DNA from: Sporocytophaga sp.
Lineage (GTDB): Bacteria > Bacteroidota > Bacteroidia > Cytophagales > Cytophagaceae
Direction of reading: 5' to 3'
DNA: 55,272 nucleotides
Assembly: GCF_017745095.1 (NCBI RefSeq)
Contig: NZ_JAGHZZ010000012.1
Location: forward strand, 1 to 55,272
Position 1 is the stretch's first letter, and every line of letters begins with the position of its first letter. The notes beneath the pieces were generated by a model. That model did not search any database and was not told the DNA's origin. It worked only from the letters and a program-made list of their open reading frames with translations. Position numbers and translations under genes: made by a program. Below, piece after piece: positions 16,677 to 27,600 of this stretch.

Positions 16677-17399
16677 TCAATATGGGTTGGTACTTGTTTG
16701 ATTGTTAAAAGAATAATTTTTATAGCCCTGTGTACACATGTATTTGTTACTCCCCAATGAGATTATAAACTTTTCATATGTAAAGACTGATGAAGGAATA
16801 TCTTTATTTAAAACAATATTTTTAAAGCTGATCTCCATTCTTGGCTTTTCAGCCATCTCTTCTCCTTTTCCTGAAAGGTCTGAGGGGCTGAGATAGAACA
16901 AGATCATTTTCTCTATCATATTTGTCTTCTTGTTAAACTCTATTTTTACGCTACTATATTCAGTTGAAGGAAATACAAGTGAATAACCTGCACTACCTTT
17001 TGCTGGCTCATAATATTTTGAAGAGGTACAAAGTTTTAATACTTTTTCCAGATCAACATTCATAAAAGGCATGCCATTACTTTCCTTTACTGCATCCAGC
17101 TTGGTTATAGATTTTTCATCATGATCAACAGTCAGTACATATTCCTTATTTCTGATCACTTCTATGCTTCCAATTTTATGATAAAAGCTGCTGCCTTTCA
17201 TTTTCACTTCCCCCTTCTCAATCTGAACAGACTCTTTACTTGTGTAGCTCTGATAGGCTGCATATTCAAGGATAGCAGTATAAGAAGACAGTGCCTGGTA
17301 AGTTTTATTTACTCTGTCCAGATCTTCTTTCGCAGACTGAGCCCTGACATTCAAAGCAATGGTGATTACTATCAAAAAGAATAAATAATATCTTTTCAT
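16677..17399 (-). CDS. LolA-like periplasmic protein
   Basis: The product is 240 aa with a signal peptide (MKRYYLFFLIVITIALNVRA, cut before QSA). The mature part begins with a helix (KEDLDRVNKTYQALSSYTA) and continues as alternating strands with a motif of the type KIEFNKKTNMIEKMILF. This arrangement recalls the LolA/outer-membrane lipoprotein carrier fold and related periplasmic binding proteins. It lies 2 nt after the gene at 17402 and 6 nt before the one starting at 16670. In this operon it could escort a hydrophobic or lipid-bearing component; that is inference. Sequence similarity to true LolA is weak by eye. Confidence 0.5.
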   Translation of the reverse strand: MKRYYLFFLIVITIALNVRAQSAKEDLDRVNKTYQALSSYTAILEYAAYQSYTSKESVQIEKGEVKMKGSSFYHKIGSIEVIRNKEYVLTVDHDEKSITKLDAVKESNGMPFMNVDLEKVLKLCTSSKYYEPAKGSAGYSLVFPSTEYSSVKIEFNKKTNMIEKMILFYLSPSDLSGKGEEMAEKPRMEISFKNIVLNKDIPSSVFTYEKFIISLGSNKYMCTQGYKNYSFNNQTSTNPY

Positions 17400-17401
17400 T
17401 T

Positions 17402-19357
17402 CTAGTTCTTTACAAACTTCTTGTTAATGCTTCCTGCTTCTGTAAGAATTTCAAGCATGTAAAGACCTGTCTGAAGATCCGATACATTTATCCTTCCTTT
17501 ATAATTCCCTCCTGCCATTTCCAGCTTTGATTCTTTCATAAGTATTCCGGAACTATTGTAAATCCTGCATTCAGAAACATCTGAAGAGAATCCGCTATAT
17601 CCCTCGACATAAACTTCATTATTGGCCGGATTAGGATAAAGGCTTACAGAAGAATATTTACTTTGTCCCTTTACTGAAGTGACAGATACAGTAACCGGAA
17701 CAGATAAGCTTTTGCAGGTTTCGGAAAAAGTTACTTCTACCTTATAATCACCTACCACATCAGGAACAAATGTCTGTTCAGTTGCACTACTGATTTCTGT
17801 TCCATTAAAAAACCATTTGTAGGATTCTCCTGTGCTAGCAGTAAGGGTTCCATTGCTGAATTTTAATGTTGCATTGCAATCATTCAGAAGTCTGTAATAA
17901 CCGGCGTAATAACTGCAATCATCAGGAATAATAATACCGTCCTCATATGTAACAAAACCTCCGTCTGAATTTATAAGGGCACCTGAGATTACCTTTTCTC
18001 CCCATCCATCTACAAGTCCATTCAAATCCGAATAATAAGTTCCATACTTTTTTACCCACTGGGTAGAACCGGAACTATCCATTTTAGCTAAAAAAATATC
18101 TGAAAGATAGCTATTTATTGGAGGTGCCTCAAGACCATCAATTTTAGCTCCCTGTCCCAATCTTCCTGTTACATATAAAAATCCATCAGAATTGATGTAA
18201 AAATCAGATACCGTCTCCGGATCAGCTGCCTTCCCAGGTGCAGGTACGACTGCTGATCCAAATTGCTTAAACCAGATGAACTTCCCGTTTTGATTGAGTT
18301 TAATTATAAAACAATCTTCCCCTCCTGATCCCGGTTTACTTTCATTTGTAACTCCACCAATAGTCCAACTTCCATGAAATGAACCGCCTATATAAATGTT
18401 ATTTTGTTCGTCAATTGTCACAGCCTCTATAAAATTTGAATTCTGATCTCTTGGTATTTCATAAACCCAGATTACATTCCCCTCTGGATTAAATTTTACT
18501 ATGAAAGTCGTAGAAGCATTCCTTCCATAATCATATCTATGATTATCATCAAATTTTACAGGCCCTGACACAATCCCGGTCCAATAAAGATTCCCAAACG
18601 AATCTGTGCGAATTTCTCTCGCAATGACCGAACTAAAGGCTCCCCCCTGAATGTTTTTAAAAAATTTTCTTTTCCCTTGCTTATCATACTTCACTATGAA
18701 ACCATTACTATAATTCATAATTTCACCTGAATAATCGTTATAAGAGTCAACAACAGTTGTATCGTCCATATACATTTTTTGTCCATATGTTCCCGCAACA
18801 TAAAAATTATCATTCTTATCAAATCTTAATGCCCGGATAGTTGCAAAGAAATAATTATCTGCTTCAAATAATTTTGACCAGGCATAGTTTCCGGCTTTGT
18901 CATATTTAACAAGTATAGATGCCGATACTTTTTCTTTTACCTCATATTTGTCAGCAGTATACCTTATTGTATCCGACTCCGGATAAGTAGTAGGTTTGGT
19001 TATATATCCGGCAACCAGAACATTATTATCCGAATCAATATCCATATCTACTGGATTAGTATACACCCCTCCGTATTTATTCTTCCAGACCACATTACCC
19101 AATGTGTCCATTTTTACCACATAACCATCCGCATCATGCTTCTGATAGCATTGATCTTTGACATAATTGGGATAAAATCCTATTTCAGCATTCCACACCA
19201 TAGCTCCATGCAGATAAATATGTTTATCCTTGCTTACCTTCATGTTACGGGCCACAAATGCATAGGGACTTATAATATGCCTGTTCCAGTCCCAGGTTTG
19301 CGCCTGTGCTGAACAAATCCAGATCATTAACATTATAACAGATATACATCTCTTCAT
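17402..19357 (-). CDS. Beta-propeller-like (SBBP/delta-60 type) protein with T9SS sorting domain
   Basis: The product is 651 aa. The signal peptide ends near residue 20 (MIWICSAQAQ). Residues about 50-480 contain repeats of about 55 aa with phrases such as FIVKYDKQGK, FIVKFNPEGN and DFYINSDGFLYVTGR, typical of SBBP/delta-60 propeller repeats. Residues about 500-560 form a PKD/Ig-like sandwich. The C-terminus has the classic type A T9SS sorting domain (LYPNPANNEVYVEGY, then LQTGLYMLEI and KFVKN). It should therefore cross the outer membrane by T9SS and be attached or released. It is the clearest T9SS cargo of the operon. Its binding partner is unknown. Confidence 0.85.
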   Translation of the reverse strand: MKRCISVIMLMIWICSAQAQTWDWNRHIISPYAFVARNMKVSKDKHIYLHGAMVWNAEIGFYPNYVKDQCYQKHDADGYVVKMDTLGNVVWKNKYGGVYTNPVDMDIDSDNNVLVAGYITKPTTYPESDTIRYTADKYEVKEKVSASILVKYDKAGNYAWSKLFEADNYFFATIRALRFDKNDNFYVAGTYGQKMYMDDTTVVDSYNDYSGEIMNYSNGFIVKYDKQGKRKFFKNIQGGAFSSVIAREIRTDSFGNLYWTGIVSGPVKFDDNHRYDYGRNASTTFIVKFNPEGNVIWVYEIPRDQNSNFIEAVTIDEQNNIYIGGSFHGSWTIGGVTNESKPGSGGEDCFIIKLNQNGKFIWFKQFGSAVVPAPGKAADPETVSDFYINSDGFLYVTGRLGQGAKIDGLEAPPINSYLSDIFLAKMDSSGSTQWVKKYGTYYSDLNGLVDGWGEKVISGALINSDGGFVTYEDGIIIPDDCSYYAGYYRLLNDCNATLKFSNGTLTASTGESYKWFFNGTEISSATEQTFVPDVVGDYKVEVTFSETCKSLSVPVTVSVTSVKGQSKYSSVSLYPNPANNEVYVEGYSGFSSDVSECRIYNSSGILMKESKLEMAGGNYKGRINVSDLQTGLYMLEILTEAGSINKKFVKN

Positions 19358-19369
19358 AAGCTAAGTATA

Positions 19370-22300
19370 TTAAGGTCTTTTAACTGTGTTGTTTCTCGAT
19401 TCCTGGATGGTTTTTATACCACGCTCCGTTTCCTTTTTCACCCTGATCAATGCACCTTCCTCATCATATTCATAAAAGGTTGCATAATTATTTTCATCCA
19501 GTTCTGCCCATAACCTGAGACTTACCGGATCATAGACATAAGACTTCATATTGGAATTGAAAGGATGAATTCTTATATCATCAAAATATGCTTTTGTTGT
19601 GCGGCTTTTATTGGCTAACTGTATTTCTATATTCGTAGAGTTAGCTGGAATAGTAAAATCATATTCAATTTTCTGCCAACCGTCTATTATATCTCCGGAT
19701 GGGTAAATTGGCCCTAAAGTGACGTTTGAGCCTTCAAAAAGTATAATTATACCTCCATCTTCATATTTTGTTAGCGATTCACCTTTCTCCTGCTTTACCC
19801 AGGCGCTCAATGTGTACTTGTCATTTTCGAATGGCGCAAAAGAAGTGATACAGTCACAGTTCAGAATATTCACAGGTATTGGCAGGATGTACACATCAGA
19901 GGCTGTTGTTGCCTCAATGTTGCTGCACTGGCTTTGTCCCTGACAACTTAAATTAGTAAGCATCACTGTTGATGCATTAATTGGAACTCTCGTTACTTCG
20001 CAAGAAGAAGCAAAGCCTACATTTTTAATTGTAAAACTGATCGTATTTGATGCATTCGGAGCAAGAGCAGAAATTAACCAATAATATGCAGTACTGCCAT
20101 CCTCCAAAGGCCATTGGAAATCCCGTGTATTTCCTGTGATCATATGATCTAGTGCGATTCCCGGGGGTAATACGACTTTAAGATATCTAAATACAGCTGG
20201 TAAATCTGTTCCCAATGCAACAGTTCCTGTATTTTTATAAAGTACACTTACATCTGAAAAATTATTTGCATTAAAAGACGTGGCATTAATATCCACAAAC
20301 ATTCGGTCAAGAGGGTCAAATCCTTGAATCTTCAAGCGATACTCAAACGGAGCAGGTTCAATAACATCACCGCAGTTCGTTGTTCCCTGAGCATAAAATC
20401 TGATAGGTTCAGGGAATCCGGCATCAACACGACAATCAGTGACTATATCCAGCTTTAACTTTAACTTGTTATCAGTACAATAGGGAGGCCTGTTTCCGGG
20501 AAGCGCTCCAGCTGGGTTACAACCAACGTCAGGTATATTCGAACTTATAAATGCTGTAATATCGTATTCCTTCAGACCATTCTCTAGTTTGGAACTTATC
20601 GTCTTAGGTGAAGTACCAATGGGATATTCTATTTTCCCATTATTATCTGCCAGACTTACCCCTTTAGGAAGTTCCATCCATAATTTCAGATATGACATAT
20701 CTGCATATTTGGTGCTGGTAAACTCAAATTCATAGGTTATATTGGAACAAATGGGATTTACAGCAGCTCCCAATTGAGTGTGTTCTACTTGCAATTCCGC
20801 TGTTTTATATCTTAAAAATAACTGAGATGTTATCAACGGATTTCCGCAATCCCTTTGGGCAGGATCATCCGGAAAAGCAAAACATCCCGAGCTTGCCTTC
20901 AGATCTATGGTATCTACCACATCATCAATACACCCGGAATATGTAGCACCAAGTTCAAAATTTCTGCATTGGTCCTTGCTGACTGTACCTACTTTAAATA
21001 AAACTTTATTACTATTTGCCCCACCATACCCATTGGCAGTATAAATCAATCCACTCGACAGATCCTTTGCATAAGTAAAATTGATCCCTGGCACTTTAGG
21101 TTCCGCGGCAATCCATGAATAGTTTGCATCACCGGTCGCACCATCCGTGGACTTATCACATAAAGTAACATTCCATTTTACAGTTCTGCTATAACCTTCC
21201 TGCGTAGTCGGATCTGATATCGAAAGTTTTGCTTTTGTTATTCCTGCATAGCTTTGAGAAACTGATTTTGTACTCCGTGTAATAATACTTGGATTTCCAG
21301 TATAGACATAAGACTGATATCTGAAATTACTATAAAAGTTTTCATCCTTAAAAGTGCAGAGAGGCTTTAATCTGAATCTTAACCAATAATGAGAAGTACC
21401 AGGTACAATGTATTCCCCCATAGGCCAAAATGGCTTAGCTTTCCAATAAACTGTATTCCCAACCATCCCGTCAGGAGCACCAGGAGTAAAGCCAGGAATG
21501 TTTTTAACAGCCATCTCGTAAGTTCTTACCCTGCTATAAGCAGCATCGTCATTTGAATAAATCTGATATCCACCAGGCATATTAATCCATACAGAGTCTA
21601 TCAAAAATAAAGGTCTGAATTCATTTGGGAATAAATCCGGAATTCCATTTGTGGAAGGAAACGACGTATTAACCAGCAATGCAGCATTAATCGGCACCTG
21701 TTCACAAGTAATAGTTTCACCTACCCATGTTACATTTGAAGGTGAAATCCTCCAAAGGCTTAAAGCAGCCCCAAAACTGTTGCAATTTTCCATTGCATTC
21801 GTTCCTGTTTTTCCATAATGTTTTACTCTGAAATCCGTGATCGCATTATCCACATTTGAAGACAAAAGATTTGGCTTTACTCTCAAATAAACATACAAAT
21901 CCACTAAATCCAGATTTACAAAAGAGGATTTACAGGCTGACGGGATCTGGAAAAGATAAGTAAATTTACCTCCTACCTGGGAGATCGTTGGAGGAGGAAT
22001 TGGGCTCGTACAGGTGACATTATTAATTTTCACATAACTGCTTAGTATTTCAAACAAATCAGATGCTCCTCCCAAAGGAACAGTATAGGAAAATTCTACA
22101 AAACATTTATCATAAGTTTTAGAAACAAGACTTCCCTTTGCTACGGCCAGAATTGTATCATATTCCAAAGCTCTATCCAACCTTAATCCTTCTACATTTG
22201 GATTTACTTTTCCTAAAGATTTCCAATTACCAACAGTCTTATAAGTATTAGAGGGGCTTTCAACATAGCCAAGACTAGTTCTTTTTAAAGATAAATTTAA

Positions 22301-24208
22301 AGTGGAGAAACCTGCACATCCGGATTCGGAACAGTGGTTAAATACATTATATATTCCGCAAGCAATTGCCTGTCGACAAGTGCATGCCTGGCATTTATAA
22401 TACATGTTCCAGTTAAAGGAATCATTGAGGGCATAGGTAGTCCCTGATACACAATTCAGAGAAAAGGTGATGGAATAAGATCCTTTCCATCCTCCATAAT
22501 TTATTGTTAATTTTCTTCCGGTAACAGAATAATGAGTTCCCGATTGTAAATCTGTATTATTCCATTTTACCGAACTCACCGTATAAGCAGCAGGCAGATC
22601 AATCTCACTTACAAAATCTGTGGCATTGGAGGTACAATTGAGAAGTCCGTTATCATAATAGTTCCTATCAATACTAAAAGTATATGTGCCAGTATATCCT
22701 GCTACCATATCTGTAGGGCCGGTAATGCTCTGAGTCCCTGACAGATTATAATTCCTGAAAGACACAACATTAGAAGCCTTATTCTCATAAGAAAGACACC
22801 TATCGCTATATTGTAGATTTGTTGTGAAATAATAATAATCATAGTTTAAGGGACATGTAGCAAAATTTGCGGGACATAATAATTTAATTCCTACCCCGAT
22901 TTTAATTGTCTCCCCCCTGGCCAGATCATCATAATAGTGGTCATTATCCAAATCATCAAGTCCACCGGGACCATCAATATCTGTATTATATACAGCTGCA
23001 TTGTTCTTAAATGTAACATAGAAATAACCATCCTGATCAGCAGAAATCAAACCTGCAGGAATTGCTACATAAGATCCGTTTTTCATAATCCTGAAATTGG
23101 ATATTTGAGAAACATTTTTCTGATATCCAAGATAAACTCTTAAATCATTAGCCCTGTCAGCAGCCGGAATATCACTGCCTATTCCGTTGTTAGTATATGA
23201 AAAAAATGCATCCACCGGGGAAGAATTACAAAAGTCAGTTTTGGGAGAATTCAGTAAAGCCACTGAGATATTTGGCTGACCATATGGTATACTTGTAGAA
23301 GCATGATTTTCTCCATCATTGTCATCAACATTTCCTACAACATTGTAACACCCCCACCTCACTTCATACTCCGTATCTGTAGATCCTGAACAAGTAGTAA
23401 ATCTGACCTTTTCAGAAAGGACCACTACTTCACCATACTCAAGAATCGCATCTCCATCTCCAACACTCCCATTACCCAAAGCTGAATTAGCTCCTGAAAA
23501 ATTTGTAATTAAAAAATTACGAATATTCTGTGGCGAATTAGGATCATATGAAATTACTGAACCATTTATTCTAAGCTCCTCAAATGCTAATCCTAAAGGA
23601 TAAGTAGCTTTAAAGTTCACAGTATCCACATCTCCATTTCCTCCATTTCTAATTGAGATTTTTCTTGTAACTACATCTCCCAGGTCGCCAATCATACTAT
23701 AACTCAATGGATCGACCAACAATTCCAGTGCGGGATAAATAACATTATAAGAATTTGATGTCTCAGCATCATAATCGTTAATTCCATAATCTATCCTGGT
23801 TTTATTGGTAACCGCAATTTGACCCTTTTTTTTGGGGTTAATTGTTCTTACCAAATTCATTATCTGACAGTCCGCATTCGCCTGAAAAGTTATTATTATA
23901 GAATCTTTCGCAGCTAATGATGCAAGACTGAATTGTGGTTCATTTAATGGTGACGCTGAAACAAATGTAGCGGCTGTTAAAGAACCTCTATAATTAATGC
24001 CTGTTGGCATAACCAGTTTTATAGCAAGATTTGAAACAGCTTGTGCTGTTGTGTTCTTTATTTTTATAGAAACTGTTTTTTTATCACCACAAATATTAAT
24101 GCTATTCCCTGCTACTGTTGTCGCAATTAAGAGTTTATTTGATTGAGAATATGCTATAGAAGCAATTATCAGCTGAAAAAATATAATAAGAAGGATCTTA
24201 GATTTCAT
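19370..24208 (-). CDS. Large surface protein with DUF11/CARDB-like repeats and an RHS-type C-terminal segment
   Basis: The product is 1612 aa with a signal peptide (LLIIFFQLIIASIAYSQ). Most of it is repeated beta-sandwich sequence with pairs of cysteines and phrases such as SIKIKNTTAQAVSNLAIKLVMPTG and TRKISIRNGGNGDVDTVNF, as in DUF11/CARDB-type stalk domains. The last 150 residues differ: they include SAWVKQEKGE, PSGDIIDGWQKIEYDF, YFDDIRIHPF, YVYDPVSLRLWAELDENNYA and ETERGIKTIQESR. That block is a recognisable element of single-chain Bacteroidota RHS proteins, normally found after an SpvB-like part. Here it ends a separate polypeptide. The protein is probably an extracellular scaffold; the function is inferred. 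Confidence 0.8.
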   Translation of the reverse strand: MKSKILLIIFFQLIIASIAYSQSNKLLIATTVAGNSINICGDKKTVSIKIKNTTAQAVSNLAIKLVMPTGINYRGSLTAATFVSASPLNEPQFSLASLAAKDSIIITFQANADCQIMNLVRTINPKKKGQIAVTNKTRIDYGINDYDAETSNSYNVIYPALELLVDPLSYSMIGDLGDVVTRKISIRNGGNGDVDTVNFKATYPLGLAFEELRINGSVISYDPNSPQNIRNFLITNFSGANSALGNGSVGDGDAILEYGEVVVLSEKVRFTTCSGSTDTEYEVRWGCYNVVGNVDDNDGENHASTSIPYGQPNISVALLNSPKTDFCNSSPVDAFFSYTNNGIGSDIPAADRANDLRVYLGYQKNVSQISNFRIMKNGSYVAIPAGLISADQDGYFYVTFKNNAAVYNTDIDGPGGLDDLDNDHYYDDLARGETIKIGVGIKLLCPANFATCPLNYDYYYFTTNLQYSDRCLSYENKASNVVSFRNYNLSGTQSITGPTDMVAGYTGTYTFSIDRNYYDNGLLNCTSNATDFVSEIDLPAAYTVSSVKWNNTDLQSGTHYSVTGRKLTINYGGWKGSYSITFSLNCVSGTTYALNDSFNWNMYYKCQACTCRQAIACGIYNVFNHCSESGCAGFSTLNLSLKRTSLGYVESPSNTYKTVGNWKSLGKVNPNVEGLRLDRALEYDTILAVAKGSLVSKTYDKCFVEFSYTVPLGGASDLFEILSSYVKINNVTCTSPIPPPTISQVGGKFTYLFQIPSACKSSFVNLDLVDLYVYLRVKPNLLSSNVDNAITDFRVKHYGKTGTNAMENCNSFGAALSLWRISPSNVTWVGETITCEQVPINAALLVNTSFPSTNGIPDLFPNEFRPLFLIDSVWINMPGGYQIYSNDDAAYSRVRTYEMAVKNIPGFTPGAPDGMVGNTVYWKAKPFWPMGEYIVPGTSHYWLRFRLKPLCTFKDENFYSNFRYQSYVYTGNPSIITRSTKSVSQSYAGITKAKLSISDPTTQEGYSRTVKWNVTLCDKSTDGATGDANYSWIAAEPKVPGINFTYAKDLSSGLIYTANGYGGANSNKVLFKVGTVSKDQCRNFELGATYSGCIDDVVDTIDLKASSGCFAFPDDPAQRDCGNPLITSQLFLRYKTAELQVEHTQLGAAVNPICSNITYEFEFTSTKYADMSYLKLWMELPKGVSLADNNGKIEYPIGTSPKTISSKLENGLKEYDITAFISSNIPDVGCNPAGALPGNRPPYCTDNKLKLKLDIVTDCRVDAGFPEPIRFYAQGTTNCGDVIEPAPFEYRLKIQGFDPLDRMFVDINATSFNANNFSDVSVLYKNTGTVALGTDLPAVFRYLKVVLPPGIALDHMITGNTRDFQWPLEDGSTAYYWLISALAPNASNTISFTIKNVGFASSCEVTRVPINASTVMLTNLSCQGQSQCSNIEATTASDVYILPIPVNILNCDCITSFAPFENDKYTLSAWVKQEKGESLTKYEDGGIIILFEGSNVTLGPIYPSGDIIDGWQKIEYDFTIPANSTNIEIQLANKSRTTKAYFDDIRIHPFNSNMKSYVYDPVSLRLWAELDENNYATFYEYDEEGALIRVKKETERGIKTIQESRNNTVKRP

Positions 24209-24215
24209 AAAAGTA

Positions 24216-24641
24216 TTATTTAGCCGAAATGCTGAGTTTGTTTGAAAATGAACTATCTTTATTTACCAGATAAACTGTTAGGAATCTGTCTGTAAGGTCA
24301 AGAGATTTAACAGGAATGAATAAGAACAAATCCGATCCTGAAAGTTCTTTAGTAAATGCTGCCTGGGCCAAAAATAATTTGCCGTCACGCTCAATAAACT
24401 TTCCTGAATAGTTCACAATATCCAGCTTCTCCATTGCGCTTCCGATTCCAAATAAAATGCTTTCTACATTGTCTGTTTTGCTTATTGTTACCTTAATAGC
24501 CAATTGACCTGACAATGTTGTATCCTCGCTCAAGACATAAAATTTCTCAATACCAGAAAGAACAGCATTCTGCCCAATCGCCCTGGTTTGCATCCCCAAA
24601 ACGAGAACCGTAAAAAAAAGAAATAAAGTTTTAATTTTCAT
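24216..24641 (-). CDS. Small secreted protein of unknown function
   Basis: The product is 141 aa with a signal peptide (IKTLFLFFTVLVLGMQTRA). The mature part of about 118 aa is predicted by eye to be all beta (FYVLSEDTTLSGQLAIKVTIS, then LFLFIPVKSLDLTDRFLTVYLV), resembling a single cohesin- or Ig-like sandwich. It has 7-nt gaps on both sides, between the 1851-aa and 1612-aa genes. I do not recognise a family. The position suggests a linker or accessory subunit of the two large neighbours. Confidence 0.7.
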   Translation of the reverse strand: MKIKTLFLFFTVLVLGMQTRAIGQNAVLSGIEKFYVLSEDTTLSGQLAIKVTISKTDNVESILFGIGSAMEKLDIVNYSGKFIERDGKLFLAQAAFTKELSGSDLFLFIPVKSLDLTDRFLTVYLVNKDSSFSNKLSISAK

Positions 24642-24648
24642 TGACTTC

Positions 24649-27600
24649 TTAATGTTGAACCACAGATTTCTTAACCTTTACCTGCTTGTTTTCATTTACC
24701 ATAATACTTCTTCTACCTGAATGTGACTCAAGTTCTGTCTGAGTTCCATTGGAATTCTGGTCTCTATATACTTTAAAACTCCAGTGATCATTGACACAAT
24801 CATTGAAATCAAAATCTTCAAAGCCATCATATCCTGTCTCCCGGAACCTTGAATTATTTGCAACTCCGATAGGTAGCTGATTATTGTAGCCATATAAAGC
24901 TGATGAATATCGGCCCAGTGCGTCCTTGTTCTCAAGTTCAAACCCATATGGACTGAAGAGGGTAACCTCTGAGGTAAATGTCCAGTTCGTAGTATCCATA
25001 GTCCAGTTCCCCGCTATGGATGGTGGCACCCAGAATGGGTTGAAGCTCTTGAAAAGACCGTCAGATCTGATGCTTGTATTATTATTCAATGTATTTTGTG
25101 TTCTCTCTGTCAGGTAGAGATAAGATCTTTTGGCTCTCCAGTTCCCTTGTTTCCCTGCTACATAAGGGTTGTAGGTATTCAACGGATTATCCAGCTCAGG
25201 TGTGTTATTACCGCAATTACAGAATACTTTCCAGCTTTCCCAGAACTCTATGGCACTTGCACTTACCACCTGGCTGAAGTTCAGCTCAAACTTTCCATCT
25301 CCATTCATATCTGTAACAGGATCATTTAGAGTTGTCACATTACCAATTGGCGTAGCCTGCTGATTCTTTCTTCCCGACTTTAGTACTTTAACAGAATTGT
25401 ATGGACCGCTTGACAGGAAAGCCCCGTTCTTATCCCAAACCTGTATGGAGCTTGAGCCCACACTACTTACCCAACCTGTCTTATTTCCTGAAGCACTTCT
25501 AAGAGCAAGTACATCACCAGGGACAAAATATGATGCTGTACCTGAAGGAAGCGCATTGAGATCAATTGTACCGCTCAGCACTATACCTGAGTTCTTATAG
25601 GCCGGTCCCATTCTGTCATAGGCCCAATGAGCTGGATATGTAAAATTGTAAACGGGATCATTGAACTGATTGGTTGTTTTGGTAAGCAACACTTCTCCAG
25701 TTTCATTATCATAAAGACGATTTTCTGTAGTTACCGAAGCTCCAAGGTCATGTGCTACAACCCTATCAATTAACCCACTTCTGTTAATAATTTTTGTAAC
25801 AACTGCGGATCTATATCTTGTCTGCTCCTTACTCAATGCTGGTAGTGCCATAGGAAGAGCAAAAGGTAATATTGCAGCTAGGAATGCATCCAGGTTTCCA
25901 CTTACTCCTCCACTGGCAGTGGTGCTATTGGATTCTCTCATATCTGCTATGATATCAAACTCAACTCCAAGCTGCTTTTTCTGTACTAGATTTCCAGCTC
26001 CTTTGCTTATAACATCCACTTCATTGTCCAGCACTCTTTTTGTAATTGTGGTTGTTTTATTACCTAGTACAACAATCTCTGTCGTAACCTTCTCTTTGTA
26101 GAAATATTCTACTCCAGATATAGGGATTGAATTGCCTTCCTGGTATACCCATTGAGCTTTCTGCTGACCATGCATATCATTAAGCTCGACCACATACCCC
26201 TGAGAAGTGGTCATCTTATCGTTGTTCTGTATTTTGAGGAGCCTGAAGACTGCATTGGGTTTGGATCGCTTCGGCACCATCGGTGTTTCTTTTGTGATAG
26301 TCGGATAATCAAAAGCGGTATAAAACTCATGTACCACTGAGCCACTGCCAATTCTTGTTGACTTATCCTTGATATTTTTCACCTCCACACGCCTGTATAT
26401 AACATTAGGGGAAGGGAAGAAGCTTTCCCCCATCGGTTTTTCAGTATAATAGTCTGTACTTGGGATCAGGAATTTTTCCTGCTGAGTAAATATCGGCTGC
26501 CTGAACGGGTTTTCATCTCCACCGAGTACTGGCTCATATCCAGCTACGCCGCTACTTATAGTCCTCTTCTTACCATTCCTGTCTTCGGTCATGGTATACT
26601 TGTATTCCTGTCCATATTCACTTGTCTGTCCAGCTGTTCCAGCCATCACTTTCCATTCATCACTCAATCGAATACTTTTTACTCTCGCTCCTCCACCGTA
26701 TTTTTTACCATTAGGATTATAAAGTCTGATGAAAGATTTATCTTTTATGAATTTTTTCCCATGATCATCATTCCTCATTTTGCGGTTAAAGCCTTTAAAC
26801 AGTTCGGCCATGGCATCTATAGCACCCATCATGGCATTTAGCATATCTGTAAGATTCGGCAACTCCGCCTGCTCTTTCTGTCCGTATGCAATTCTTGGAG
26901 TATATAGCCTGGTAAACTGCCATGCAGCCTTACTAATAGGATTCACATCATCTCCGCCTCCATGAGTTCTCACTCCGGATTCCTTCAACCTAACCCATCC
27001 ATGTGTATAATTCCCATCTGAGGAAGACTTTATTGCACCATATTGATTGTTATCTATTTTTGCATACCCAGGAACATATTCAAAAGCTTCTGCTGCATCT
27101 TTTTTATTAAGATTAATAAGAAATTTAAAATAAATCTGATCCATTCCTCTTATATAATCCTCTTTGACTATGTTATCAGCTTCAGCCTGAGATCCTGTAA
27201 CAATGTCCTTATGTAGTTTAAAATAAACTATTGAATTACTCACATCCGATGGATGATTGGTCATCAATGGATTATCATTTATTGGATTAGCTCCTGTTCC
27301 TGGTTTTATACCACTATCAGTTCCCGTAATTTTGAACATCTGCATAGCAGCTTTATCCTGCACATATGCATAATCATCAGACTCTAGTTCTACTTTTATA
27401 ACACCTCCGGAAGGCAATTTTATTTGGCTTAATGACCATGCAGAAACATTTTCGGCAGCTAATACAGAATCCTGTTCCACATAAGGGAATTCTGCGGTAC
27501 TAAAAACCGATCTAGGATCTGTACAATTTTCATTTGCAGGATTGAATTTATAATTTCCCCATCTATCATAACCTTTCAGATTATAATTAGGATTAGAAGA

